This document shows, one piece after another, positions 1 to 11,337 of a DNA stretch of 64,000 nt (the first letter of the stretch is position 1; every line of letters begins with the position of its first letter). Both the position numbers and the translations under genes were made by a program. The notes under the pieces are model-generated. The model was not told the origin of the DNA. It worked only from the letters and a program-made list of their open reading frames with translations, and did no database searches. This DNA is from Psoroptes ovis. Lineage: Eukaryota > Arthropoda > Arachnida > Sarcoptiformes > Psoroptidae. The stretch is from contig PQWQ01000040.1 of assembly GCA_002943765.1 (NCBI GenBank), positions 1 to 64,000 of the forward strand. The letters are read 5' to 3'.

Positions 1-3000
1 AGATTTTTTCGATTTTTTGAAAAATTTTTCAAAGGCAATAGTCTTAGATTTTTTTCGATTTTGAAAAATTTTTCGAAAGATAGTCTTAGATTTTTTCGAT
101 TTTTTGAAAAATTTTCAAAGGCAATAGTCTTAGATTTTTTCGAAATTTTTGAAAAATTTTGACGATGGATAGCTTTAGATTTTTTCGATTTTTTTCAAAA
201 ATTTTCAAAGGCAATAGTCTTAGATTTTTTCGAAATTTTGAAAAATTTTCAAAGGCAATAGTCTTAGATTTTTTCGAAATTTTGAAAAATTTTGACGATA
301 GATAGTCTTAGATTTTTTCGATTTTTTGAAAAATTTTCAAAGGCAATAGTCTTAGATTTTTTCGAAATTTTGAAAAATTTTGACGATAGATAGTCTTAGA
401 TTTTTTCGATTTTTTGAAAAATTTTCAAAGGCAATAGTCTTAGATTTTTTCGAAATTTTGAAAAATTTTGACGATGGATAGCTTTAGATTTTTCGATTTT
501 TCAAAAATTTTCAAAGGCAATAGTCTTAGATTTTTTCATTTTGAAAATTTCAAAGCAATAGTCTTAGATTTTTTCGAAATTTTGAAAAATTTTGACGATG
601 GATAGCTTTAGATTTTTTCGATTTTTTCAAAAATTTTCAAAGGCAATAGTCTTAGATTTTTTTCGAAATTTTGAAAAATTTTGACGATGGATAGTCTTAG
701 ATTTTTTCGAAATTTTGAAGAATTTTCAAAGGCAATAGTCTTAGATTTTTTTCGAAATTTTGAAAAATTTTGACGATAGATAGTCTTAGATTTTTTCGAT
801 TTTTTCAAAAATTTTCAAAGGCAATAGCCTTAGATTTTTTCGATTTTTTCAAAAATTTTCAAAGGCAATAGTCTTAGATTTTTTCGATTTTTTCAAAAAT
901 TTTCAAAGGCAATAGTCTTAGATTTTTTCGATTTTTTCAAAAATTTTCAAAGGCAATAGTCTTAGATTTTTTCGATTTTTTCAAAAATTTTCAAAGGCAA
1001 TAGTCTTAGATTTTTTCGAAATTTTGAAAAATTTTGACGATAGATAGCCTTAGATTTTTTCGATTTTTTCAAAAATTTTCAAAGGCAATAGTCTTAGATT
1101 TTTTCGAAATTTTGAAAAATTTTCAAAGGCAATAGTCTTAGATTTTTTCGAAATTTTGAAAAATTTTGACGATAGATAGCCTTAGATTTTTTCGATTTTT
1201 TCAAAAATTTTCAAAGGCAATAGCCTTAGATTTTTTCGATTTTTTCAAAAATTTTCAAAGGCAATAGTCTTAGATTTTTTCGAAATTTTGAAAAATTTTG
1301 ACGATAGATAGCCTTAGATTTTTTCGATTTTTTCAAAAATTTTCAAAGGCAATAGTCTTAGATTTTTTCGATTTTTTGAAAAATTTTCAAAGGCAATAGT
1401 CTTAGATTTTTTCGATTTTTTCAAAAATTTTCAAAGGCAATAGTCTTAGATTTTTTCGAAATTTTGAAAAATTTTGACGATGGATAGCTTTAGATTTTTT
1501 CGATTTTTTCAAAAATTTTCAAAGGCAATAGTCTTAGATTTTTTCGAAATTTTGAAAAATTTTGACGATGGATAGCTTTAGATTTTTTCGATTTTTTCAA
1601 AAATTTTCAAAGGCAATAGCCTTAGATTTTTTCGATTTTTTCAAAAATTTTCAAAGGCAATAGTCTTAGATTTTTTCGAAATTTTGAAAAATTTTGACGA
1701 TGGATAGTCTTAGATTTTTTCGAAATTTTGAAAAATTTTCAAAGGCAATAGTCTTAGATTTTTTCGATTTTTTGAAAAATTTTCAAAGGCAATAGTCTTA
1801 GATTTTTTCGATTTTTTCAAAAATTTTGACGATGGATAGCCTTAGATTTTTTCGATTTTTTGAAAAATTTTCAAAGGCAATAGTCTTAGATTTTTTCGAT
1901 TTTTTGAAAAATTTTGACGATAGATAGCCTTAGATTTTTTCGAAATTTTGAAAAATTTTCAAAGGCAATAGTCTTAGATTTTTTCGAAATTTTGAAAAAT
2001 TTTGACGATAGATAGCCTTAGATTTTTTCGATTTTTTCAAAAATTTTCAAAGGCAATAGTCTTAGATTTTTTCGATTTTTTCAAAAATTTTCAAAGGCAA
2101 TAGTCTTAGATTTTTTCGATTTTTTCAAAAATTTTCAAAGGCAATAGTCTTAGATTTTTTCGATTTTTTCAAAAATTTTCAAAGGCAATAGTCTTAGATT
2201 TTTTCGAAATTTTGAAAAATTTTGACGATAGATAGCCTTAGATTTTTTCGATTTTTTCAAAAATTTTCAAAGGCAATAGTCTTAGATTTTTTCGAAATTT
2301 TGAAAAATTTTCAAAGGCAATAGTCTTAGATTTTTTCGAAATTTTGAAAAATTTTGACGATAGATAGCCTTAGATTTTTTCGATTTTTTCAAAAATTTTC
2401 AAAGGCAATAGCCTTAGATTTTTTCGATTTTTTCAAAAATTTTCAAAGGCAATAGTCTTAGATTTTTTCGATTTTTTCAAAAATTTTCAAAGGCAATAGT
2501 CTTAGATTTTTTCGAAATTTTGAAAAATTTTGACGATGGATAGCTTTAGATTTTTTCGATTTTTTCAAAAATTTTCAAAGGCAATAGTCTTAGATTTTTT
2601 CGAAATTTTGAAAAATTTTGACGATGGATAGCTTTAGATTTTTTCGATTTTTTCAAAAATTTTCAAAGGCAATAGTCTTAGATTTTTTCGATTTTTTCAA
2701 AAATTTTCAAAGGCAATAGTCTTAGATTTTTTCGATTTTTTCAAAAATTTTGACGATAGATAGCCTTAGATTTTTTCGATTTTTTCAAAAATTTTCAAAG
2801 GCAATAGTCTTAGATTTTTTCGATTTTTTGAAAAATTTTCAAAGGCAATAGTCTTAGATTTTTTCGAAATTTTGAAAAATTTTGACGATGGATAGCTTTA
2901 GATTTTTTCGAAATTTTGAAAAATTTTCAAAGGCAATAGTCTTAGATTTTTTCGATTTTTTCAAAAATTTTCAAAGGCAATAGTCTTAGATTTTTTCGAA

Positions 3001-4589
3001 ATTTTGAAAAATTTTGACGATGGATAGCTTTAGATTTTTTCGAAATTTTGAAAAATTTTCAAAGGCAATAGTCTTAGATTTTTTCGAAATTTTGAAAAAT
3101 TTTGACGATAGATAGCTTTAGATTTTTTCGAAATTTTGAAAAATTTTCAAAGGCAATAGTCTTAGATTTTTTCGAAATTTTGAAAAATTTTGACGATAGA
3201 TAGCCTTAGATTTTTTCGAAATTTTGAAAAATTTTCAAAGGCAATAGCCTTAGATTTTTTCGATTTTTTGAAAAATTTTCAAAGGCAATAGTCTTAGATT
3301 TTTTCGATTTTTTCAAAAATTTTCAAAGGCAATAGTCTTAGATTTTTTCGAAATTTTGAAGAATTTTCAAAGGCAATAGTCTTAGATTTTTTCGAAATTT
3401 TGAAGAATTTTCAAAGGCAATAGTCTTAGATTTTTTCGAAATTTTGAAAAATTTTGACGATAGATAGTCTTAGATTTTTTCGATTTTTTGAAAAATTTTC
3501 AAAGGCAATAGTCTTAGATTTTTTCGATTTTTTCAAAAATTTTGACGATGGATAGCCTTAGATTTTTTCGATTTTTTGAAAAATTTTGACGATGGATAGC
3601 CTTAGATTTTTTCGATTTTTTCAAAAATTTTCAAAGGCAATAGTCTTAGATTTTTTCGAAATTTTGAAAAATTTTCAAAGGCAATAGTCTTAGATTTTTT
3701 CGATTTTTTGAAAAATTTTGACGATAGATAGTCTTAGATTTTTTCGAAATTTTGAAGAATTTTCAAAGGCAATAGTCTTAGATTTTTTCGAAATTTTGAA
3801 AAATTTTGACGATAGATAGTCTTAGATTTTTTCGAAATTTTGAAAAATTTTCAAAGGCAATAGCCTTAGATTTTTTCGATTTTTTCAAAAATTTTCAAAG
3901 GCAATAGTCTTAGATTTTTTCGAAATTTTGAAAAATTTTCAAAGGCAATAGTCTTAGATTTTTTCGATTTTTTCAAAAATTTTGACGATGGATAGCCTTA
4001 GATTTTTTCGATTTTTTGAAAAATTTTGACGATGGATAGCCTTAGATTTTTTCGATTTTTTCAAAAATTTTCAAAGGCAATAGTCTTAGATTTTTTCGAA
4101 ATTTTGAAGAATTTTCAAAGGCAATAGTCTTAGATTTTTTCGAAATTTTGAAAAATTTTGACGATGGATAGCCTTAGATTTTTTCGATTTTTTCAAAAAT
4201 TTTCAAAGGCAATAGTCTTAGATTTTTTCGAAATTTTGAAGAATTTTCAAAGGCAATAGTCTTAGATTTTTTCGAAATTTTGAAAAATTTTGACGATGGA
4301 TAGCCTTAGATTTTTTCGATTTTTTGAAAAATTTTGACGATGGATAGCCTTAGATTTTTTCGATTTTTTCAAAAATTTTCAAAGGCAATAGTCTTAGATT
4401 TTTTCGAAATTTTGAAAAATTTTGACGATAGATAGCCTTAGATTTTTTCGAAATTTTGAAAAATTTTCAAAGGCAATAGTCTTAGATTTTTTCGAAATTT
4501 TGAAAAATTTTGACGATGGATAGCCTTAGATTTTTTCGAAATTTTGAAAAATTTTGACGATGGATAGCCTTAGATTTTTTCGAAATTTT
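1..4589. repeat. 44-bp tandem minisatellite array, ~104 units
   Basis: The whole stretch is made of head-to-tail 44-bp units and continues past the left edge. Each unit has a constant start (AGATTTTTTCG), a variable middle (ATTTTTTC, ATTTTTTG or AAATTTTG), a constant AAAAATTTT core and a variable tail (CAAAGGCAATAG or GACGATRGATAG), followed by TCTT, CCTT or CTTT. A few units near 480-560 have small deletions. 44 is not a multiple of 3 and no long frame crosses the array, so it is not coding. The A/T tracts recur roughly every helical turn, which would predict bent or stiff DNA (inference). The array stops about 75 bp from the stop codon of the neighbouring gene. Confidence 0.97.
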
Positions 4590-4664
4590 CAAAATCATTT
4601 AATTTAAAATATTTTCATTTTTTCACTAAAAAAGTCAATAAAAACAAAAAATTAATAAATAAAT

Positions 4665-6065
4665 TCAAATAGCTTCAATCCAAATTGAAAATTGAAGCAT
4701 GCAAAAAGTTTGTTCACGGTTCTTACGGTTGTAATTACTGGGTTCTAAATAAAAATATTGATTGACTGATGGTTGCCGTCGATAATCAAGTAATGGACAT
4801 TTAAATACTAATTGCTGTATATTTTTATGGCTATGCAACATCAACGACAGGCAAGTTTGTGCACCGTTTTCTTTCAAATCAAAGTAATCAAAAAATAGAA
4901 AAGCTTGGTCAAAATTTCCAACATCTGATAGGTCCGCATGTCCCATTTTCGATCCACCGAACGGAATGGATTTTGTTCGACAAAATACATTCTTCGTTCT
5001 TGGGATTAGGTATTTATTACGCGTACGCCGACATTTAACTCGAAAAGATGCCCATACAAAACCATCATCAGCTAGGCCAATGGCCTTTAAATGTTCAATA
5101 TGACCAAAATGAATGGCTATACGATACAATCCAAGCGGATGATTTCTGGTAGAAAGCCATGTTGATACTATGGCCAGTATACTGGGCCGATCATTGCCAT
5201 CGTTATCATTATTATTTATGGAATATTCATCGGAATTTTGCAAAGAATGATTCGAAAATATTGAATGTTTTCGTTGATTTGCTTGTGAAAAATCCAATCG
5301 ATCACATAGTTTTCGTTTGACCTGTTCGGTGATTGCTTTTTGTTGATATACACGATCAGCATTATATTGTTTGAGTCCTACATAATGAAGCGATGATTGA
5401 ATATGACATTTGGTCCTCAATGATAATTGAAGACAAAAATTATTCATCGGACAATTATTTATCCAACGATTACCAATGTCGTCGGTGGTCATCATCATAT
5501 TAATTGTTTCAGTTTTAGCCCGATTGGATTGGGTTCGGCAAAATTTTTCAGCCAAATCAATGTCCACGAAACCAATGGTTCTAGTTTGGTCCATTGATAA
5601 TACATTCGAATCACAACAAATCAAACTTAAACGTATGATTCGTTTGCGTTCATCGAGTCTGATGACATCGAATGATTGTGGATCGTCATAGCGTATAGCA
5701 CATCGAACGATGATCTCTTGTTGATTGAATCGAATCGAATAATGTTCACCAAAACATTCACAATCGACGATTTCAATGTCTGAGCTACTGATTGCTTGAA
5801 GCTGTTGGACACATGATTCATTCGGATGGAATAACGAAGCCGATAAGTAAAATTCATCAATTTTGGTCTGCTGCTGATGGTGGGGCCCGATGATTGATGT
5901 AAAAAATGATTGATTGGAAATTGGATTCCAAGAGATGCGAACATGATCAATTTGTAGCCGAAATGTAAGACGTAAACAATGTTGAAGGCTATTGTTGTTG
6001 ATGTGATGACTGTTGGTGGTTGACATGATTGCAAATGTGAGCAAACAAAGCAATGTTTTGCCCAT
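4665..6065 (-). CDS. Predicted secreted protein, family not recognised
   Basis: A single open frame of 467 codons including stop (466 aa). The first in-frame ATG is at 6065; the frame itself opens one codon earlier at a TTG. Residues 1-20 look like a cleavable signal peptide (hydrophobic LLCLLTFAIM then small/polar residues). The rest has many cysteines and several N-glycosylation sequons (for example near residues 22-26, 50 and 75), and no further membrane segment is obvious. This fits an extracellular or lumenal disulfide-bonded protein. I do not recognise a domain. It lies 284 bp downstream of Bre1 on the same strand, and its 3' end abuts the 44-bp array. Unspliced multi-exon neighbours make a single-exon gene slightly unusual, so missing exons cannot be excluded. 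Confidence 0.7.
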   Translation of the reverse strand: MGKTLLCLLTFAIMSTTNSHHINNNSLQHCLRLTFRLQIDHVRISWNPISNQSFFTSIIGPHHQQQTKIDEFYLSASLFHPNESCVQQLQAISSSDIEIVDCECFGEHYSIRFNQQEIIVRCAIRYDDPQSFDVIRLDERKRIIRLSLICCDSNVLSMDQTRTIGFVDIDLAEKFCRTQSNRAKTETINMMMTTDDIGNRWINNCPMNNFCLQLSLRTKCHIQSSLHYVGLKQYNADRVYQQKAITEQVKRKLCDRLDFSQANQRKHSIFSNHSLQNSDEYSINNNDNDGNDRPSILAIVSTWLSTRNHPLGLYRIAIHFGHIEHLKAIGLADDGFVWASFRVKCRRTRNKYLIPRTKNVFCRTKSIPFGGSKMGHADLSDVGNFDQAFLFFDYFDLKENGAQTCLSLMLHSHKNIQQLVFKCPLLDYRRQPSVNQYFYLEPSNYNRKNREQTFCMLQFSIWIEAI

Positions 6066-6349
6066 CAATTTTGCTCATCGATTGGCTGATTGGTGTTGGT
6101 TGATTCATTGGTCAAAAATTATTGACTTTGACTTGTCAATCAGCGCCATTTTTAAGAGGGTAAAATGAAAAAAGGTTTGTTTTGTTTATTCAAAAAAAAA
6201 AAAAAAAATTCACATAAAATGGAATCGTTTTACAAGTAAATAAATAATATGTATGGACATCGATCGAGTATTATGGTAATAATCGAATACTACTTTGGTC
6301 ACCATCACCATCCAATACACCCAACTCATCACAGAATTTACAAGATTCA

Positions 6350-9300
6350 TCATGCCAAATACAAACGATGAAAATCATTGGCCGAAAATGATTGATTACA
6401 TTTCGGACATTTTCGTTGCCGAGTTTCATATCGTGTCTTCAAACAATCATAACAAAATACATGAAAACATTTGTTAAGTACGGCATCTTTACGTTTTGTT
6501 TTGCACGAAGGACATGTAAGTTCTTCTCGTAGTTCTCGGATTTCTTCCTAATAAGTTTGAAATAAAAAAATGAGTTTCGAAATATGAAAATCGTAATTTT
6601 AGATTGTCCGGAAAGTTCTGGCCGATTATATCGTACGAGAAAATCGGCAAAAACTTATCGGACAACCCAATTTAACAAACCTGTAAAACTTCGTCTGCGG
6701 TTGCAGCCAATTCGAATTTCTTTGCTCGTTCATATTTTCGTTTATACATGATGACTTCTTCATGAAGTCGTTTCGTTTTGAATGTTTCTTGTTGCCATGC
6801 AGATGTTTTATCTGCAACAATCGATTGTGCATCTTTTATCTGGGCTACATATTTATCCAAATGTAGTTTGAGATCGGCTGCTGATTGTGAACTTTCCATT
6901 GCTTTACGTTTTAAAAAATCCATAGCCTGCTGGCGAACGGTCAATTCTTTTTCAGCGGTTGACAAACTATTTTGTAGAATACGTTCTCGTTCTTCAAGCT
7001 TACGGACTACTTGATTTTGGGCTTCGATTTGTTGCTGGTATTCAAAGGATTTCAATGAATAATCAAGCAAATATTCAATAATCTATCAAAAACATACCTG
7101 TAAAGTTACAATCTGTTCAGTAAGATGTTCTTTTTCTTCTTTAAGAATTTTATGAATTTGATTCGATTTTATACGATCAGACATTAGCTTAAAATTGGCA
7201 TCATCTTTTTCTCGAAGTTGTTGCAGCAGGCGACAATTTTGTTCTTGCATATCTTCGAACGCCTGGCCAGTTACTTCCATTTCGCTAAGCAATGCTTGTT
7301 CTTGTTGTTTGTGAGCGGCGACATTTTTCTGTAATTCACGGATAATATCTTCATATTTACTAATCTTTTTGTGTTCATCATCGGTCAATGCTTTAAGTGA
7401 TGAAGAACCACCACCACTACTACTGCCACCACCGGAAAAACGACGTTCTTTATCCGAAAATGATCGTTTCGATGATGGATCTTCCATCAATTTGCGACTT
7501 TGTTGCCGTAATTCTTCCAGTTCTAGCCGCAATTTCTTTTCATTTGCCATAATTTGTGCTTTTTCTCTGTGTGATTTGAATAGATTTAAAGTCAAAAATT
7601 AATCAAATATTCAAAAAAATCAAAGGTACTAACCTTTTATCTTTATCAACCGATTTGAACATGTCCAATAAAATTTTCAACTCTCTTTGAGCTTCCCATG
7701 ATTTTTTTAGCTGAATTTTTAGCTCACGAATCGCATCGGACTCAGATTTTCGATTCGCCGATGATGACGAAGATTGACCAGCAGCTCTTGGCTGCGATGA
7801 ATGGCTACCACTTGAATGGGCCGGTTGCGATGGCTGGTCACTAGGTTCATTGATACAACCTTCAATGTTTGACGATGATGACGATTCTAAACAATCGGAA
7901 GAGGGTGATTCTTTTTTCATTGTAGATGATGATTGATGAGCTGATGAGGGTTGTGGTGGTGGTGGTAAAAGCTGTTGAGGTGATGATGAAGATTCGGATT
8001 TACGTTTTTGATCTGATGTTATCAAAGTTTCGCTTGTGGATGGTTCTACTTTGATATCGGCCGATGATGATGATGAACAGGATGAATCACAATTAATTGT
8101 TGATGAAGTGGCCGCTGATGATTCAGTTTTCGCTTGAGTGTTACAACAGTCAACTGTACATGTAGATGTTGACCAAGTACTGTTATCCGATGGTCGATTT
8201 TGTGATGATATGCTACTATTACTACTGGATGATGGAAGTAAAATGCCGCCACAACAAACTTTTAAATTATTTTGTTCCAAAATTTGCTTAAGTCGAGCTA
8301 TTTCTACATTCGATTCTTTCAATCGTTTTTTGATGCGAGCATTTTCACCTTTCAACTGTTGTGTATGATTTTGTAGCGATGAAATTAAATGACGCATTTC
8401 ACGATTAATCGGACCGGTTTGTTCATTGGCCGCAAGTGATTGTTCAAATTCCAACCTTAGCATTTCATATTCTTTACGGACTTGATTTAACGAATCTTCC
8501 AGCTGTACACATTCACTGCGGAGACGTTTTTGCATTGTTAATTCTTCGGCTTCCATTTGTTCAATTTGACGCATATGAACATTTTTTGCGGCCGTCAATT
8601 GCTGTCGACATTCTTCTAGCTGTGTTTTTAGGGTCATTGATTCATTAAATAGAACCGAAAAATGTGATTGAAGTGATTTGAATTCGGCCGATTCTTTAAT
8701 CACCGAATCAGGCAGACATTGAAGATCTAATTTATATTTTTCCACCAATTTAAGCGTTTCTTTGTGTTCGTTGTTCAACTGTTCAAGCTCGGCGAGCCTA
8801 GATTGTGCCTGTTCACGTTGTTCTTCTAATTCACGTTTTAAATCTTCGATTTTAGTCGATGACATACTTGACGGGATTGAATCTTGTTTGTCACCTGTGG
8901 ATCCAGAAGTGCCAGCGTTCTGATTTTGTAAATCTCGAAGTTTTTCTCTAGCCTCGTACAAATGATCTTCAAGACGTTGTTCTCGTGTTCTTGATTTGTT
9001 CAATTCGAATTCTAATTCATCGACACGATTTTTTAGTTCGTCCAATTGAATGTCTTTAGAATCGATTTTATCTTTGTTTTGTTGATATTTTAAGCTTAGC
9101 GTTCGATTTTTCTCATGCAATGATGTGACCATAAGGTTTAGATTCTTGTTCTCGAGCGTAAGCTCTTCATTTAGTTGACGTACTTTTTCATCCAGATTTA
9201 CTTTGGCTGCTTGTTTTCGTTTTCGATTTGTTTTGTTGGATTTGTCATCATCATCATCGTCATCATCTTCTTGATCCGGTGATTTGATCGTATCCATTTC

Positions 9301-10092
9301 TTCGGCCGCATTATCATCTTGTTCATCATCGCCAGCCAATTGATTAAGTGCGGCCATTACCTTCTCGTTTCGCTGAACGATTCGATCGAATGCTTGTAAT
9401 ACTTTGGACACGGCTCTCGTAGAAAGCAACACTCTTTGCTGCATTTGTTCATCCAACTCTTCTTTGTCCAGATTAACCAATTGCCGAACGAAACTAGTCG
9501 TTTCAGCATTTTCATTTCGACGCCGTCGACGTCCATGATTTGAATTGTCTTCATCATCATCATCAACATTATCATCATCATCATCATCCGATGCATTATT
9601 CGATTTGCCTGATTGATTATTGTTGGAACCATTCGAATCCAGGGATGCATTCGGATCGAAACGTTGCAATAATAGGCGCATATCTTCATTCAACTGATTC
9701 CAATAACGATTGATTACATACAACTTGGTATCATCATTCAGCTGTTTCTTTTCCAGCTGTTCAATACGGGCCCGTAGCTCCGATTCGACCCTTTGTCGTT
9801 GTTTGATTCGTTCCGTTAAACGACGATTTTGGACCCGAAGTAACTATTTTGAAAAAGTAAATAAAAACAATTAATAATCGATTAATAAATCAATCAGAAA
9901 ACAAATGTGATCACAACTAACTCCAATATCCAAATCATCTTGTGATGATGCCACAAATTTTACATCAAAATCAATGTCCATTTTTGAACGTTTTTTGGCC
10001 GGTAATGGCTGTTGCGGCTGCTGAGTCGCATTGTTATTGTTTGTTGTAGATTCGGCCGAATGATATGAACGTTTCGAGCCGATTGTTGCCAT
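6350..10092 (-). CDS. Bre1: E3 ubiquitin-protein ligase Bre1 (RNF20/RNF40 family)
   Basis: Coding exons read from the minus strand: 10092-9922, 9843-7634, 7566-7098, 7034-6681 and 6547-6350, all GT/AG with matching phase, giving 1133 aa (human RNF20 is about 975). The last exon holds a C3HC4 RING: C1080, C1083, C1095, H1097, C1100, C1103, C1115, C1118, with the family block KCFHVFCYDCLKTRYETRQR. Upstream are long coiled coils and the conserved stretch GQAFEDMQEQN. Exon 1 has a basic PAKKRSK signal near the N terminus. Family knowledge: Bre1 with Rad6 monoubiquitinates histone H2B in the nucleus and supports transcription elongation and H3K4/K79 methylation. Extra length comes from Asp- and Ser/Gln-rich inserts (about residues 110-250 and 560-690). 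A MITE fills much of the last intron. Confidence 0.95.
6599..6670. mobile_element. Mariner-like MITE, subfamily B, in Bre1 intron 4
   Basis: Inverted-repeat element with ends TTAGATTGTCC and GGACAACCCAA. The inner arms carry GCCGATT and AATCGGC, so the dyad extends about 30 bp. It makes up 72 of the 133 bp of the last Bre1 intron (6548-6680). Confidence 0.75.
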
Positions 10093-10454
10093 TATTTGTT
10101 TAAGTCAAAAATAAAGATTTTCAAAAACAAAGGTATAACCCAAGAATATTCGAAATTGAATCACATCGAATACAATTGATTGCTGAAATTGGCCATTAAA
10201 ATAAACAAATAAACAATAACTCTGCCCAATGGTCGCTCACTAAACAAGAATGAACAATGAAAGAATAAAAAAAATGAAAATAAAATAAAAAATCAAAGAT
10301 GCAAATGAGCCATTCACATATACTATGTACTACATCTCATATATGAATAGCACTGTATTTTGATATTTTCGCCTGTATATTTTCTATGAGGTCGATTTAA
10401 ATGTGATTTTTTTTGATTTTCAATTTTTCAAAACCCGAAATCATTTGATCAACG
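10093..10454. promoter_or_regulatory. Divergent intergenic region, Bre1 / small gene
   Basis: 362 bp separate the Bre1 start codon (minus) from the start codon of the next gene (plus). Head-to-head spacing this short implies a shared bidirectional promoter (inference). It is AT-rich; I saw no TATA box or recognised motif that I could assign with confidence. Confidence 0.5.
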
Positions 10455-11141
10455 ATGGCTTTTCGATCAACACTACAACGTTTTATGCAAGTCACCTTAA
10501 ATCAAGCCCAAAATTGTGACCGATATCTATGGCAAGGTTTCATATCGCTGGGCGCCATCGGTATCAATCATCAATTTCAACAATTGCGTCATAAAAGTAA
10601 AATAAAATTCTGTGGTTATTTAGAGCATCCTGAATTTAAAAAACGTGATATACGTTACAAGACATCGACCAAGCATGATCCAAAACGTATGTCATGGCAT
10701 GATTATCAAGTAGGTTTACTCGTTTATTGATTAATTAATCAATACAATATTCCATGACCATCAGCTGATTATTTCGAGCCATAATTTACTCGCTTTACAT
10801 TCGATTGATTATGTTTTAGAATAAAATTCTTTTTTTTTTGTTAATTCTCATTTAAATTTCGAATATTTTGACATATATTTCTTCGTGATAAATACCCATT
10901 GAACAAGATACGATCATGGAAAGCTAGACACTGGAAACGGCCATATCCATATTGGCAAGCAAAAATGGATTATGCTGAAAATCTATGCCGTTTAGGCATG
11001 TCTGATTGGTCAATTAATCAAATCACTCAATTACATCCACATTGTATTCAATATTTGAAACGAAAAGTATCGGGCAATATCGAGCTGCTACGTGAAGCTG
11101 AATTTTCTAATTATGTAAATCATCGTAGTGGTGATTATTAG
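10455..11141 (+). CDS. Small two-exon protein, unidentified
   Basis: Exon 1 runs 10455-10709 from an ATG and ends at CAA|GTAGGT. Exon 2 most likely runs 10908-11141 after the acceptor AACAAG, in phase 0, giving 162 aa. The second exon is rich in Trp, Arg, Lys and His (for example WKARHWKRPYPYWQAK), and the N terminus lacks acidic residues over its first 20 positions, so a mitochondrial presequence is possible (inference). I do not recognise the family; a nuclear-encoded mitochondrial protein is only a guess. An AATAAA at 11222 would serve as poly(A) signal. The gene diverges from Bre1 and converges on SOCS with 196 bp between stop codons. The exact acceptor is the least certain point. Confidence 0.6.
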
Positions 11142-11337
11142 TTTAGTTTGTTGAATCATCGATAGATGGCGCCACTTATTTTTTCTTAATATTTTCAAAT
11201 TCAAATCTATAATCTTCAAATAATAAAATTTAGTTGAACATGAAAACATTTCATTTATTCAAATTATTTATATCATAGATAAATGATGCACTGGATATTT
11301 GAAAAAATAGAAAATGGATATATCAATAAGCATATGT

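Noticed and set aside
608..808. 66-codon frame inside the 44-bp array
   Set aside because: It is repeat sequence read by chance; the 44-bp period shifts frame at every unit and no long repeat protein is possible.
1..4589. CRISPR array interpretation of the left-hand repeats
   Set aside because: There are no unique spacers; the units are contiguous variants of one monomer and the DNA is eukaryotic.
5627..6034. 135-codon minus frame overlapping the secreted-protein gene
   Set aside because: It lies in another frame of the longer reading frame, which has a signal peptide and ATG; no independent support.
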